In this document: positions 1-11,078 of the stretch, one piece after another
How the letters are laid out: each line of letters begins with the position of its first letter
How positions within the stretch are numbered: position 1 is the first letter of the stretch
The notes under the pieces: generated by a model
Told to the model about the DNA's origin: nothing
The model's input: the letters and a program-made list of their open reading frames with translations, nothing else
Database searches by the model: none
Program-made: the position numbers and the translations under genes
Assembly (NCBI GenBank): GCA_010909165.1
Contig: MU008162.1
Span: 1,178,001 to 1,242,000, forward strand
Origin: Anthoceros angustus
Taxonomy: Eukaryota > Streptophyta > Anthocerotopsida > Anthocerotales > Anthocerotaceae
DNA: 64,000 nt
Direction: 5' to 3'

Positions 1-2512
1 CACGTCGGAATCACTAGTAGCCTGTACTCCCCCCAGTTTTACCGAGATTTTGTTAGCCCTCTTCCCACTTCGCTTATCCCAGCTATTGGTTCTACTCAAC
101 TTCGGATTCTCATGCAAAGACCCAGAGTTTGATAATGTACCTTCCGCGTCTGGATCATTCTCTGAAGCTTTCGATGGCTCATCTTTGATCACAGACTGCC
201 CACTATTGTTGTTCACAGACTGCCCACTATTGTCAGCGTCATTCTCCAAACTAAGAATCAAGGTAGCAGCTGATGCTGTCCGCATCAACGGTCCTCCAGC
301 TTTCGTCCACGACATCTGCTTGATGTCCATGTTCTCACTGTCACTGTCACTATCATGGCTAGCCCTCCTCAGCTTTCGTATAGTGGTAGGGCCACCCCAA
401 GGTCCACCTGCCTGCTGTAACACTGATTCTATCCCTTCCTCATCTAGTGACCCCCATGAACTCTCTCTGGCCAGACAATTCCAGGATGGAATTCGCTTTG
501 CAGCAGACAGCCGCATCCCACCCACATGGCTCTTATCCATGTCCCTCTGGTTTTTACGCCGTCGATTGAGTTCTGAAACACATTCATCTAACATAAGTTC
601 TATACCACAGTTAGCCTGAATCGCAGAAAGCTTGGCCCAAGTTGCCCTTCTGCCTTGCAAGACAGCCTTTCGTAGCTCCGAAGGTGATGGATTCTGGATG
701 ATTTTTGTGAACTGAAAGAGCACGCAGAAGACAATGTCAGATTGTGTGCGACGAATGTGTGTCTGGAGATGGTCTGAGACAACATAACTGCCAAAAATGA
801 CCAATGCGCATGCTGGACAATCGTCCCTGCTGGCACACCTGAGCAATTGTCGCCGACATGACTATTGTGATATCCCCTTCCCAGTCCTGAGCAAACAGCT
901 TTGCCAGCCCTCCTAGCCTGAATCCCATCTCAAGCACCTGATGACAACGATGCTTTACCTCCATCTCCATTAAATGGGCCAGCTGCGAGAACGAAAAAAA
1001 AAACCCATCAACTAAGGAACACAAAACCGATGAAACCTTGGCCATAAACAGGTACTCCTAGAAGGCAAAGCCACAAACCTTGGCAGCAAAGTCGCCTCCG
1101 TAAACTCTAATCAGCTCCTTGAAACGTAGCAGAGGAGCTATGTGGGGATTCGCCTGACTGACAATAAAGTGATTCACGTTGAAGAGCTCTTTGAGCTGCA
1201 TCATCGGCAAGTCACTCTCGAGGCTACCATCAATCCATTCCCTCTTCCCAACGAGCGGCTGCTCGGGCCCCACTTGAGTGGGAGTATGATACGGCCGCAG
1301 AACCCCATGCCTATCCTTGGCCATGAGCTCCTGGGCTTCAAACAGATAGGGGAATGCACAGGACGCAGTAACAGCACTCCAGATCACAACATGGGGGGAG
1401 TTGAGGTAGTTCAGCAGCCGTGGAGGCTCATGCTTCCTGGGAGAGCAGACCGAAATCCCCAACACCCGACCAGAAAGATCATACGCTTCTTGAAACGTCA
1501 GATCCCCGATCAGCTGCCTCATCTTCCTCTGAAGCATCCCAATCTCGTGCACAGCCCCTCTAGTAAGCAACCTATGAGCCGTGGCGAAAATACTCCCCAT
1601 AGACTCGAAGAAATGCATAGGCGGAGGCGACTCCTCAAAAAACTTCTGCAGCTCCGTCCACGTCCTGGTGGCCGTGAAGGAGCAAATGATCGACCCAACA
1701 CTCGCCCCGGCCACGACCCGCGGCAGCAGCCGATGCTCAACCAGCGTCCTCACCACCCCCAGATGGAACGATCCCAACGCGGCCCCCCCGCTCAGCAGCA
1801 GCGCAGTCCTCCCGAACGCGTGCCTGGTCTCGTGGATGAAGGCCAGCTTCTCCTCCAATGTGAACTCGTCCGAATCCGTCTCACAAACAGACCGCAGACT
1901 GAGCCGCACCTCATCGATGTAGTCCCGGATGAGCTTGGGCGTCTCCAGCCTCCCCTTATGCAGCTCCGGGTTGCACATATTCCCGAGGTTCCTCACCAAA
2001 TCCGCCCGCATACAGAAGAGGATGTCGGCAACCTCCCCCTCGGTGCGCCGCTTCCTGAGCTCGTGCAACTTGGTCCGCACCAGATCCTCGTCGTACAGGG
2101 ACGCATCCGACTTCCTCTCCACCCCGTTGTCCAGCATCCGGGCCGCATAAGCCCACTCCTCGTACGTGCACGCGGCTTCCATCAAGTTGCTCCAGAACTT
2201 CCTCCGGTACGCCTGCTCCGCCCGGACCGCCACCTGCCTGGCCCGCCGCAGCAGCAACGCCATCGCCACCACCGCGGCCAGCAGCAGCCCCGGGTTGCTG
2301 GGGCTCAGCAGGGGAGCCACCTTCCTCAGCAGCCGCATCAAGACGCGCCTCCATCTCCTCAGATGGACAGACGTCCTGGCGTAGAACAGCACCACTAGCT
2401 CCTTCAGCGCCTTGCAGTACAGCACCTTGAGCGCCAACGCCCTCCCCAGCAGCGTGGACGGACCTACAGGAAAAGCATTCAGCACAGCATCCGCGTTGGC
2501 GTCCTGATCCAT
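1..2512 (-). CDS. SDP1: SDP1-type patatin-domain triacylglycerol lipase, 3' end outside window
   Basis: Oil-body triacylglycerol lipase of the SUGAR-DEPENDENT1 family, which starts breakdown of stored oil. Three exons are visible: 1079-2512, 839-982 and 1-711 (continuing off the left edge). All junctions are phase 0 with GT-AG introns, giving at least 763 residues. Start is the ATG at 2512. Exon 1 shows a hydrophobic segment (about residues 73-88), the DUF3336 region (about 95-200), the oxyanion loop SGGAALG (241-247), the nucleophile motif GASVG with Ser271, and the second catalytic residue Asp428 in the DGS motif. Exon 2 encodes the conserved [13 protein letters not shown] block. Exon 3 encodes the [18 protein letters not shown] block and a Ser-rich acidic C-terminal region. 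All catalytic residues are present, so it should be functional. I cannot tell SDP1 from SDP1-LIKE. The family call is firm from motif order and length. Confidence 0.93.
190..233. repeat. 24-bp coding tandem repeat in SDP1 exon 3
   Basis: A 24-bp unit occurs almost twice in tandem inside the third SDP1 exon (190-213 and 214-233). It duplicates eight residues, reading NNSGQSV-like on the minus strand. It lies in the low-complexity C-terminal region, so the frame is kept and the catalytic domain is unaffected. Confidence 0.85.
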
Positions 2513-3480
2513 CTACCACCCAAAACCTCAACCCAATTCCCCGGGCTGATCCGTCTTGCACAGTCCGCACCCTGGGATTCCAACAATTCCTCCTTGCCGC
2601 CCCGCCCAATGCGAGTTCGAAGCTGGAGCTCAAAGCCGCAAGAATTTGTTGGGCGGTACGATATGTTGGGCGATAGAATTTGTTGGGCGCCCAACAAATT
2701 CGCTACCCACCTACAGGATTTCACACACAAGCTCTGACAAACATACCCAACAAACACAGGAGCGTGCTGCCGCAGCCGAATGCGCAGGGGAGGAGGCAGC
2801 GGCGCGAGTTTCCTTCACGACAGAGCCACAAGGCGGGGTGATCGACACGGGAAGCGGCGGCAGGCCATGGTGACGCGCAGCAGAGAAAGCCCAGCCCAAC
2901 CCGCCACCTTCTTGCTTCCTCGAACTCAAAATGGGATGTGCCGGTTAGTTATCCGCCGCGTGGGCGGCTGACTTGGCGATCTGCGTGGAGTTTCGCCCGC
3001 CGACGTCACTCACATTGGACCACTGCCACGTCCAGAAGAGGTGAAGATTCGAGGTGCATCCGCATCTGACCGGCGTTTCTGGCGAATGGGGCCCCTGGGA
3101 ATGCGCCTTGATTCCAGCCGTCCAGGCTTCCGTTTCAGCTGGCGGATAAAAAATGACGGGACATCAGCCGTCCTTTGAGGGGGGGAATGCCGTGTCCAGC
3201 CAACCAAACCCCTGACTGGCGCCCAAATTTGGTGCGCCACTTCTCTACCTTCTCGATAAACATCACCACAATATAAGCAGGCTAATAAGCCCAAGCCTCG
3301 GCAGCAACCAATCGCGCAGGCTTTGATAAAAGGAGTAAAGGACGTGTTCGAGGCACCAATCCTCTCCAAATTTCGAGGAACCACTCCTGCGCGACCCAAC
3401 CTGTTCACCTGTTCCCAGTTTCTGCACGTCATCTTAGCAAACTGCATGTGAGGGGGAGCGGCGCGGGACGTCTTTAGATG
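2513..3480. promoter_or_regulatory. 5' flank of the SDP1 gene
   Basis: GC-rich sequence upstream of the SDP1 start, with no gene I can support. It holds several TTGTTGGGC blocks (2641-2704) whose core TGGGC resembles plant site II elements. The ORF-like stretch on the minus strand at 3010-3447 has no recognisable domain, and I do not call it a gene. The promoter assignment is by position only. Confidence 0.4.
2676..2701. repeat. Perfect 26-bp palindrome upstream of SDP1
   Basis: Bases 2676-2688 (GAATTTGTTGGGC) are followed at once by their exact reverse complement (2689-2701), with no spacer. A further direct copy of the half-site begins at 2642 and a shorter one near 2664. It lies about 165-190 bp upstream of the SDP1 start codon. 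It could bind a dimeric factor or form a cruciform. Confidence 0.85.
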
Positions 3481-5510
3481 GTGTACGTCTTAGGCTGAGT
3501 ATTATCAATATGTTAATCGATTAATTAAATTTTTTACTTTAAATTTCAGGGTTTTGTTTAGTAAAAAGGAGAAGTAACGATTATGGTGTCGTGCATTTTA
3601 AGCTTTAGCAAAACCTGCAAACCGGATGCCACTACCACTATCCTCATTTGTCGATATCCTCATTCTGCATGAACTCTTCAAGAGTGCATAGACTGGACCC
3701 AAAATCAAATACCACTTTCACAGCCTTTAGGCGTTCTGCATGCCTTATGTAAAGTTATTATTTTCTATAAGGGTCATGCATTCTGGCCTTTAGGCTTTTC
3801 ACATTGCGCAAATGAAAGTATCATTTTCCATGAGGGTTATGCATTTGAACCGGCATCAATTGCGTGTCGATCAGAAAGATGTAATGGCAAACCAGTGTCT
3901 GAAATGTGTCGTGCATGCCACCAGGACGACCGGTGCTGAGGGTTCGTTCTCATTTGTACTAACAATGTCACAGCCGATGTGTTCCGATGACGAGATTCAA
4001 GACTTGTTAGTGCAAACCCCGGCAAGTGGCCCGTTCAACAAGGAAAGCTTGGAGTGGACTGTCGACAATTATGAATGTGGACGAAAGAAAGCCCAGCAAG
4101 AAGTGTCGTGAGCATACATTCTGACCTCTCGAGCATAAGATTTTCTGGATGGAGGAAGTGAAAAACTCCCGTTTCTTAACGAAGTTTTACAAAGTATACC
4201 TATGGGCTTCAATCTAAGGAAGCACCAAAGTATGTAGTGAGGTCTACACATCGATATGAATGCATTTATACAATATATCAATGTCAGTATGGCCTAGCTA
4301 ATTGCTATAGGCAATCTCTACTAACCTTGCTAGCCTCACCAATCCATCTCTCAGACCTAAGAGAAATCTTGGTTTAAGGAGACCGAAAGGTAGCATTAAG
4401 GTGAGATGTCTCTTCCAGATTTATGTCATCTTCCATCTGGCTGTATGTAAGATTGTCGTTGATGTCTGACACCAAAATTGAGCACTTCTAGCAAGTATCT
4501 ACATTTGGGCATCGGTATCGCTGTGGTTCGGCTTCATGAACGACACATCTTGGTGCATCATGAGTAGCATGTATATGTGGATGTGCCACAAAGGCAGCCT
4601 CATGCGTGGCTTGGCCTCCTCGCACGTCTAAGCTTTTGATTGCTTATTCGTGGCCAATTTCTAGGGTGCACCTTACTTTTTTGCTTTCGTTCAACATTAG
4701 AACTGACACCGTCAAGCCTAGTAGCCTTGGCAGGAGGCTGGTATGCATCAAGTGTAGGCACAGTAACGTTGTGGGAGCTTCTTGCTGCCCCTTGCTCCTA
4801 TGCTTTGGCCTCTCGTAAAGACCCAAAAATCTTTGCTATGAGTCCCAATTGGGGAGAGGTATGGGGCCTTCGCCAAATGTCAACCAAGGAACTCATCAAA
4901 AGGTTGAGCGCAATCAACAGCAAGTTGGTAAACTTTGTGGTCGCCGTCATGTACAATACTCTCTGGTTCTTGGTTTCTCGCAGTCATCGAGCCATCCTCG
5001 AGCTCAATTGGTTTCTACCTAAGGGTCCCTCTATGCACAGTATATCATTGAAACTATGACTTAGTTAACTTAACGATGATTCGAGCAGTCTGGGTCGAAT
5101 AATCAGCGTGAAGACATTGTATCGAGAAACGAGGCGGTGCGGAGCATGCTTGGTTCATTTGATAGCAAGAGAACTTAGAGCAATTTATTGAGAGGAAAAA
5201 CAAATATTTATACACATAGTGTTTCGGTTATTAAACTATTGTAACTAAATACGAAACTACTTGAATCGCTAATAAGGCAGACCGATAAATTGTATCATAG
5301 GTCTGATAATAACTCGAATACCCTATTTCTATACTCCCACTTAGTTGAAGTATTTAGAGAAGGCAATTACTACGGATATCCAGCTAATGTCCTTGCTTCG
5401 CTGTCACTGAAGAAAAGGGACGTAAATGGAAATGAGTATACCGGGCACATTCCAAACGTGAAACTTCACTATCTATCTCACGCTTACGCTCCACTCCTGC
5501 TATAAGTTCA
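3481..5510. other. Gene-poor AT-rich stretch, no gene supported
   Basis: Short ORFs at 3812-4111 (plus) and 4640-5059 (plus) have no recognisable motif and no convincing splice context. The stretch looks like decayed repeat DNA. The only clear structure is the imperfect duplication at 3724-3846. Confidence 0.4.
3724..3846. repeat. Imperfect tandem duplication, about 62 bp per unit
   Basis: Two diverged units (about 3724-3786 and 3787-3846) share TTTAGGC at the start and a TATAAGGGTCATGCAT / CATGAGGGTTATGCAT ending. Divergence suggests an old duplication. No coding content is supported. Confidence 0.6.
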
Positions 5511-5781
5511 GCTATGGCTATGCTGGATGCCGCTGAACTGATGATCTTCACCTCTACTGTCTTCGCCCTCGCCTTCCTTGGCTGTAGAAACTTCTGCTCT
5601 CCTCGCATTTGTAGCCACCAGAACTTGATTCGGTGCAACATGTCAGATTCCAGGCAAGGCTTGAGATGCCTTGGTTGCGAAAGAGTATGGCTCCCTGTCA
5701 GCAAATTCTCTGAGAGACAGTCCTGTCTTCATGCCATCTACTGTCTGGTGTCCAGCATAGTTTCTTTCGAGGCTCCTATCA

Positions 5782-6105
5782 GTGTTCCCGCTCCTGTTGA
5801 GTCATCCAAAGCAAAAAAATGCCTGGAGAGTGCAGAACTTTGACAACCAGGGACGTCCTCGAAAAGTCTTCCCAGCACCCGCCAGCGAGTTTGAGAAGAT
5901 GAGCTACAAGGAAACGGAGTACCACCCACCAAGGGGACCAGCAAAGGTTGCCCTCACGCCCACTACAGCTGAGTTGGAGGCTTACATGAAGACACCCCTG
6001 CCAGTGGACTCTGACGACGAGGTCTATATGATGAGAGAATGGGGAATTAGTCCCCCAAAAGAGAAGAAGAGGATGGACAAAAAAGCAAAGAAGAATGATG
6101 ACTAG
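5782..6105 (+). CDS. Unidentified ORF with acidic motif and Lys-rich tail
   Basis: I do not recognise this protein. The 107-residue frame ends with an acidic stretch (MKTPLPVDSDDEV) followed by a lysine-rich tail (KKEKKRMDKKAKK-like). The same arrangement, a (M)xTPLPxDxDDE motif then a basic tail, occurs in the minus-strand ORF at 8744-9049, so both may be copies of one family. A further short plus-strand frame at 6363-6452 (MEEEFAKVVRLREDLVKIL...) could be a following exon, but I could not prove a splice link. It may be a gene fragment carried with the surrounding repeats. Confidence 0.3.
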   Translation: MFPLLLSHPKQKNAWRVQNFDNQGRPRKVFPAPASEFEKMSYKETEYHPPRGPAKVALTPTTAELEAYMKTPLPVDSDDEVYMMREWGISPPKEKKRMDKKAKKNDD

Positions 6106-6489
6106 CTAGCGAAGAAAGGAAAAGGTAAGTACATCTATTATGTGAGATTAAGCATGTGAAAGCTACGAAAGAGAGTGGAAACACTAACCTATTGCTGTCA
6201 AAAAGATAAGAAGACAAAGGAAGATAGGCCTGAACCTCACATGATAGAGTTTGGTGTACTAATTACTTATTACTGTACGTTACTCCCTATCATGGTTGAT
6301 TGACGCCGTGAACTTAATGCATTGGAAGTATAATACTCTAACGCTCCAGTGGATTGGCAGCAATGGAAGAAGAATTTGCCAAAGTTGTAAGACTGCGTGA
6401 GGATTTGGTGAAGATACTGAACAAACATGGACAACTCCCACTAGGTATTTAGTAGGCAAAATCTTAGCTAGTGTGCAGCTTGTTGAATG

Positions 6490-7853
6490 AAATGATGTGA
6501 AATTTCAATGTGCATGGACCTAGCATGAAACACTGGATTTTTCGAAAGAGCTATGGCCGATTGATTATCACACCAAAGAGGTGTAGGGCCAGGCTGCAAC
6601 TACTTCAATCCAGTAAGGAAAATGCGGATCCAAATAACCTCATTGGTTGCTTGGGTCATGGCAGCATACTCGGCCTCGGTAGATTTAAGACAAATGGTGG
6701 AAAGCTTCTTACTGGACCATCAAACAGCCGAATTGCCCATAAAAGTGTAGTATGCCGCAACATTCTGTCGGGTATCAGGGTCCCCAGCCCAATCAGGGTC
6801 CCCAGCCCAATCAGCATCACAATATGCTGTAAGCTCCAGACCACTAGTACTCTTGGAAAACTGTAAGCCTTTACGAGCAGTACCTTTAAGATATCGGAAA
6901 ATTCGCCTGACCGCTATCCAGTGAGGCAACCCATGATTCTCCAAGAATTGGCTGACTGCAAGATTTCTCTTATTCAGACCCGGATGATGAGGTCTTTAAC
7001 CTGAATAGAAAGTCAGCTGTCCCAAATCGGTCATTTTGAATTTGCAAAGTGGCCTCGAATCTTGCACCAGTTGCATGTGAGAGTCGTCTTCTATGTGTTG
7101 GAGAACCTCTGTTGTCCAGGAAACGGGTAGCCTCTTGCTCTCCCTCTTCCACGAAATCCACCTCTTCCTTTAGAAGTAAAAAGCACTCTTGAGTTGTTTG
7201 CAGGGGCTCCACGAGTTTTATGAAAGCCGTGGGCATGCTCTTCAGAGAGGAATGCTCCTATAACTTCTTCAAGAGTGACTTTGGGGCTTGCACCAGTACC
7301 TACACTATTGCACGAATAGTGGCATTTTGACTCCCAACAAAGTTTTGGTAACTTTCGGGAAGAGAGGCTAGCAAGCTGACAACAGCTTGTACTTATGTAA
7401 GAGTGTGTCCATAGCAAGCCACATTAGCTCTGTGAAATTTGAACTTGTTGATGTAAGATTCAATCGGCTCATGGTCTTTCATCTTGAGATTGAAGAAATC
7501 CATGTACGCATGTACTAGGGAAGCTGAGCTCTTGTCATGATATATCTGCTTAAACACTTTCCACACATTAGCAGAGGCGTTAGCACCAATCGTATGCGGC
7601 ATAATGTTTCTATCCAGAGAAGAAATGTGTATGGACCTAGCCCATCTATCCTTGCGATCCCAAGCTAGGAGCTCATCAGATGTTCTAGGAGGAACTATTG
7701 TTCTTGAGTCTGACCCATCTACAAGAATCATCAACTAATTTTCTTCCAGAATCTAGGTCAATCTCATTTTCCAGATGTTATAGTCCACACCATTAAACCT
7801 ATCCTTATCTCTAAACTCTATTTCAAGAGTAGCAAAGCCAGCCTGCGAAGACA
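6490..7853 (-). mobile_element. Copia retrotransposon remnant, gag joined to RNase H
   Basis: Minus-strand copia relic. From its ATG near 7853, a gag region (WKMRL, then the UBN2-like block at 7393-7734 and an RGRG-rich segment) has in-frame stops. Near 7060 a zinc-knuckle-like CNWCKIRGH follows. It runs directly into the end of pol: HWIAVRRIFRYLKGT and CDADWAGD (6720-6944), then TEAEYAAMTQA and [12 protein letters not shown] of RNase H down to about 6490. Protease, integrase and most of reverse transcriptase are missing, so this is an internal deletion derivative. A DWAGDP motif is duplicated in tandem and a TGA interrupts RNase H. No LTR pair was found. Confidence 0.85.
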
Positions 7854-8129
7854 TGGCTGTATTAGACACCGGAGGTGAAGGATCGTGTGGCAGCACATGA
7901 TGGTGGAAAGAGGAGAGGAAAGGAGGAAGCAAATGGATCTCTCTCTCATTGAGATGAGGCTCTGGGGGTATTTAAACCCTCTAGCAGGGCTCCCTAGGAA
8001 GCGCAAGAAGCTTCCTAGTGATTAGCTTTAGCTAAACTAATGATACTTAACAGACACCTAACTTAGACTAAGCGTATTAGTCTAAGTACATTGGGCTTTA
8101 ATACCCTTACAGGAGGAAGGACAGGTGGG

Positions 8130-8480
8130 TTAGTAGCCCTATTATCTTTGACGGAAGCAAAAATATGGTGCAATGAGCAGCAAAAGAGATTATGTGGATA
8201 TGCAGCTTTCTCCATGGACTCAAGCAACTTCAGCTTCAATCCACTATGCTATGGTGCGACAACTAGTTGGCAATAGCTCTATCAAAGAACCCGGTTTCCA
8301 TGCAAGATCGAAGCACATCGAAATTTCTCACCATTTTATAAGACAAGTTGTTGACAAAGGGGAGGTAATAGTTTCCTATGTCCCCACGGGTGAGAACACT
8401 TTTGGCCTTTTAACTAAAGCCCTTCCTCGTCAAATGCATGAGAAACACATCATGGGTGCTGGCATTTGTGATATTCCTAC
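8130..8480 (+). mobile_element. Copia RNase H C-terminal fragment
   Basis: Plus-strand copia pol fragment. LSLTEA near 8136 and then, after a frameshift, [26 protein letters not shown] and LLTKALP (about 8297-8430) are the typical C-terminal end of copia RNase H. It points away from the minus-strand relic just to its left. Both are end fragments, consistent with rearranged or nested elements. No upstream domains or LTRs are recognisable here. Confidence 0.8.
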
Positions 8481-8743
8481 CAGTCTAACGGGAACGCACA
8501 CTAGCATAGATCACTACTTTACTCATCAAGTGAGAGTTGATTATGCATTTTCAGTATCTTCACTATTTCTTCTTTCGCACTTGCCGCCTTAGCAACCTCC
8601 TCATTGAAAGATGTCATACATACCAACACAACGGTATCCAGCTTTTCATTTCACCTTTCTACCTTTTTCAGTTAGGGAGAAGAATATTTACAGCTACTAG
8701 TCACTAGAATGCCTGAAGCAGTTATATGAGGTTCTATTCTCCC

Positions 8744-9049
8744 CTATTTGTTTTTCTTGCTGCAGTCACTGTCATTGTCCAGGCTGGTTACATCTTCAGC
8801 TGATGCTTTCTTCTCTTCCTTTGCCTTGTTTGTTGTTGTTTTCTTCGGCTTTCCCTTCTTGCCTTTGCTCGTAGAACCCGCTGTCTTTATGCTTGGGTTG
8901 GGAATTAGGTCCTCGTCATCAAAGTCTGGAGGAAGAGGTGTGCCCATGAGCTTCCCCAGGTCCAGTGTAGCGGGAACGAAGCCCATGCCTTCCAGAGCTC
9001 CAAGATGAAGCTTGAAGAACTCCTCCCCGGGGGCAGTACACACTGTCAT
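8744..9049 (-). CDS. Unidentified ORF, acidic motif plus Lys-rich tail
   Basis: The 101-residue frame contains LMGTPLPPDFDDED followed by a long Lys/Thr/Ser-rich segment (SKGKKGKPKKTTTNK). I do not recognise the family. It resembles the ORF at 5782-6105 in motif and layout but lies on the other strand. It could be the last exon of a captured host gene. Two similar fragments flanking copia relics suggest spread with transposons. Confidence 0.3.
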   Translation of the reverse strand: MTVCTAPGEEFFKLHLGALEGMGFVPATLDLGKLMGTPLPPDFDDEDLIPNPSIKTAGSTSKGKKGKPKKTTTNKAKEEKKASAEDVTSLDNDSDCSKKNK

Positions 9050-9595
9050 CAGTTACCCATTTTTTTCAAGATTATATTATGGAGTTTCCTCGCAGCTTTT
9101 GCGTGAGCAGTCTCCACCCAGCAATCTGATTCTGCAGGAGCATCAAGACCCTACTAGAAAGGGCAGCCTATGTTACAGTCGTTGTTGCAATTTTATGTTA
9201 TACTTCTAACTTGCAACATCATTTGGAGGCTTGGTATTAAGTTTGTCATTTCTTTCCCCAAGTGGGCCTACAATCTTAACACGAACTGCTCTCTCTCCTA
9301 CCACTTCACCCTCTTAACTACATCCCTCTCTCATATGCATTGTTTATGAATTCCTCATGCAATTGCAACATGATCAGAATAAGGACCCTCTCTCTTCTCT
9401 TCCATCCCCATCTTTATTACACCCCATTGGGAGTACAATTAGTTAAGGTTTTTCCTAGCGCTCTTCTTTGCACTCTCTCTTCACAACTATTTGTTAATGG
9501 TGCCTGCACAATATCACAGTAACATGCCCATTAACTGTCACCTTTAAAGGTGACCTAAACATAATATTATTTACCTATGTCTAAGTTCGTGGGTC
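9050..9595. other. No gene seen
   Basis: AT-rich sequence with only short frames and no recognisable motif on either strand. Confidence 0.4.
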
Positions 9596-10022
9596 CGAGG
9601 CTCACTCTGCGTTCGGAGGCAAGGAGAAGGAGGGGGAGAGGAGCAGAAGGGAGAGAGGTGGGGGAGGAAGAGGAGGAGAGGAGGAGAGGAGGAAGGGGAG
9701 AGGCAAGGAGGAAATAGGGGAGAGGGATCTGAGGTAGAGGAGGAGGAGGAGTAGGAGGAGGAGGAGAGGAGGAAGGGGAGAGGCAATGAGGAAAGGGGAG
9801 AGGGATCCGAGGGAGGAGGAGGAGGAGGAGGAGGAGGAGGAGAGGGAGGCGAGAGGGAAGGAGGAGGAGGGAAAGCGAAAGGACAGGAGGGGAGATTATA
9901 AGGAGGAGGAGGGAAGATGGAAAGAAGAGGAGCAAGAGGAGGGGAGAGGGAAGGAAGAGGAGGGGAGAGGGAAAGAAGAGGAGGTAGATGGAAAGGAGGA
10001 GGAGGGGAGAGGGAAAGAAGAG
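9596..10022. repeat. Polypurine tract 1 (GGA/GAA-rich)
   Basis: About 430 bp almost wholly A and G on the plus strand, built from GGAGGA, GGGAGAGG and GGAAGAGG units. Long open frames here (Pro/Ser/Leu-rich on minus, Glu/Lys/Arg-rich on plus) are artefacts of the simple sequence. The tract can form triplex or G-quadruplex structures in principle. Confidence 0.9.
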
Positions 10023-10024
10023 GC

Positions 10025-10245
10025 CCGCTCCATGCCGTGATTTCAAGTAAAGACCCGCTCCAAGCCGTGATTTCTAGTCTCAATTTTTCATGATGCGTAA
10101 CCACCGTGACATGATGTTGGTGAAGGGATGGTGGCGGGATCACGTGTACACCCGCAGATCTTGTACTTCCAATCGTGATTTCCTCTCAAATTTTCAGCTA
10201 TGAACTAGCTAGTGTCATTTGATGTTAGAGAAGGCGATAGGCAAG
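10025..10245. repeat. Spacer unit between polypurine tracts, repeated at 10915-11190
   Basis: The CCATGCCGTGATTTC motif, the GTGACATGATGTTGGTGAAGG block and CACGTGTACAC recur in the same order at about 10915-11190. The polypurine tract plus this spacer thus forms a roughly 0.9-1 kb repeated unit. Confidence 0.75.
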
Positions 10246-10912
10246 GAGGAAAAGGGGACGGGATCCGAGGTAGATAAGGAGGAGGAGGAGGAGGAGGAGA
10301 GAGTCAAGGAGGAAAAGGGGAGAGGGATGAGGTAGAGAGGAGGAGGAGGTAGAGAGGCAAGGAGGAAAAGGGGAGAGGGATCCGAGGTAGAGGAGGAGGA
10401 GGTAGAGGCAAGGAGGAAAGGGGAGAGGGATGAGGTAGAGGAGGAGGAGGAGAGGCAAGGAGGAAAGGGGAGAGGAGGGAGGAGGAGGAGGAGGAGGAGG
10501 AGGAGGAGGCAAGGAGGAAAAGGGGGAGGGATATATAGAGGAGGAGGAGGAGGAGGAGGAGGAGGAGGCAAGGAGGAAATGGGGAGAGGGATCATATAGA
10601 GGAGGAGGAGGAGGAGGAGGGAGAGGCAAGGAGGAAAGGGGAGAGGGAAGAGGAGGAGGAGGAGGAGGAGGCAAGGAGGAAAAGGGGAGAGGGATGGGAG
10701 GAGGGGAGGAGGAGGAGGAGGAAGGAGGGGAGGAAGGAGGGGAGGAAGGAGGGGAGGAAGGAGGGGAGGAAGGAGGGGAGATGGGAAGAAGGAGGAGGAA
10801 GGAGGGGGAAGGAGGGGAGATGGGAAGAAGGAGGAGGAAGGAGGGAGGAAGGAGGGGAGGAAGGAGGGGAGATGGGAAGAAGGAGGAGGGGAGAGGGAAG
10901 GAAGAGGAGGAG
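10238..10912. repeat. Polypurine tract 2 with GGAAGGAGGGGAG tandem units
   Basis: About 670 bp of near-pure purine. From about 10720 to 10770 it contains repeated 13-bp GGAAGGAGGGGAG units, and later GATGGGAAGAAGGAGGAGG units. Open frames are not genes. GGGG runs make G-quadruplex formation possible. Confidence 0.9.
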
Positions 10913-11078
10913 GCCCGTTCCATGCCGTGATTTCAAGTAGAGACCCAATCCATGCCGTGATTTCCGTGAGAGACCCATTCCATGCTATGATTTCCTCAAT
11001 TTTTCGCTTGATGCGTAACCACCGTGACATGATGTTGGTGAAGGGATGGTGGCGGGATCACGTGTACACCGCAAGCGA

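Noticed and set aside
1142-2398. 418-residue plus-strand frame
   Set aside because: Exact antisense shadow of SDP1 exon 1; its His/Pro/Arg-rich composition comes from GC-rich codons on the other strand.
3010-3447. 145-residue minus-strand frame upstream of SDP1
   Set aside because: No recognised domain, Arg/Gly/Pro composition driven by GC content; most likely untranslated flank.
9567-11030. Long Pro/Ser/Leu-rich frames resembling extensin-like proteins
   Set aside because: They are read from simple polypurine/polypyrimidine repeats in several frames at once, with no signal peptide and no codon bias.
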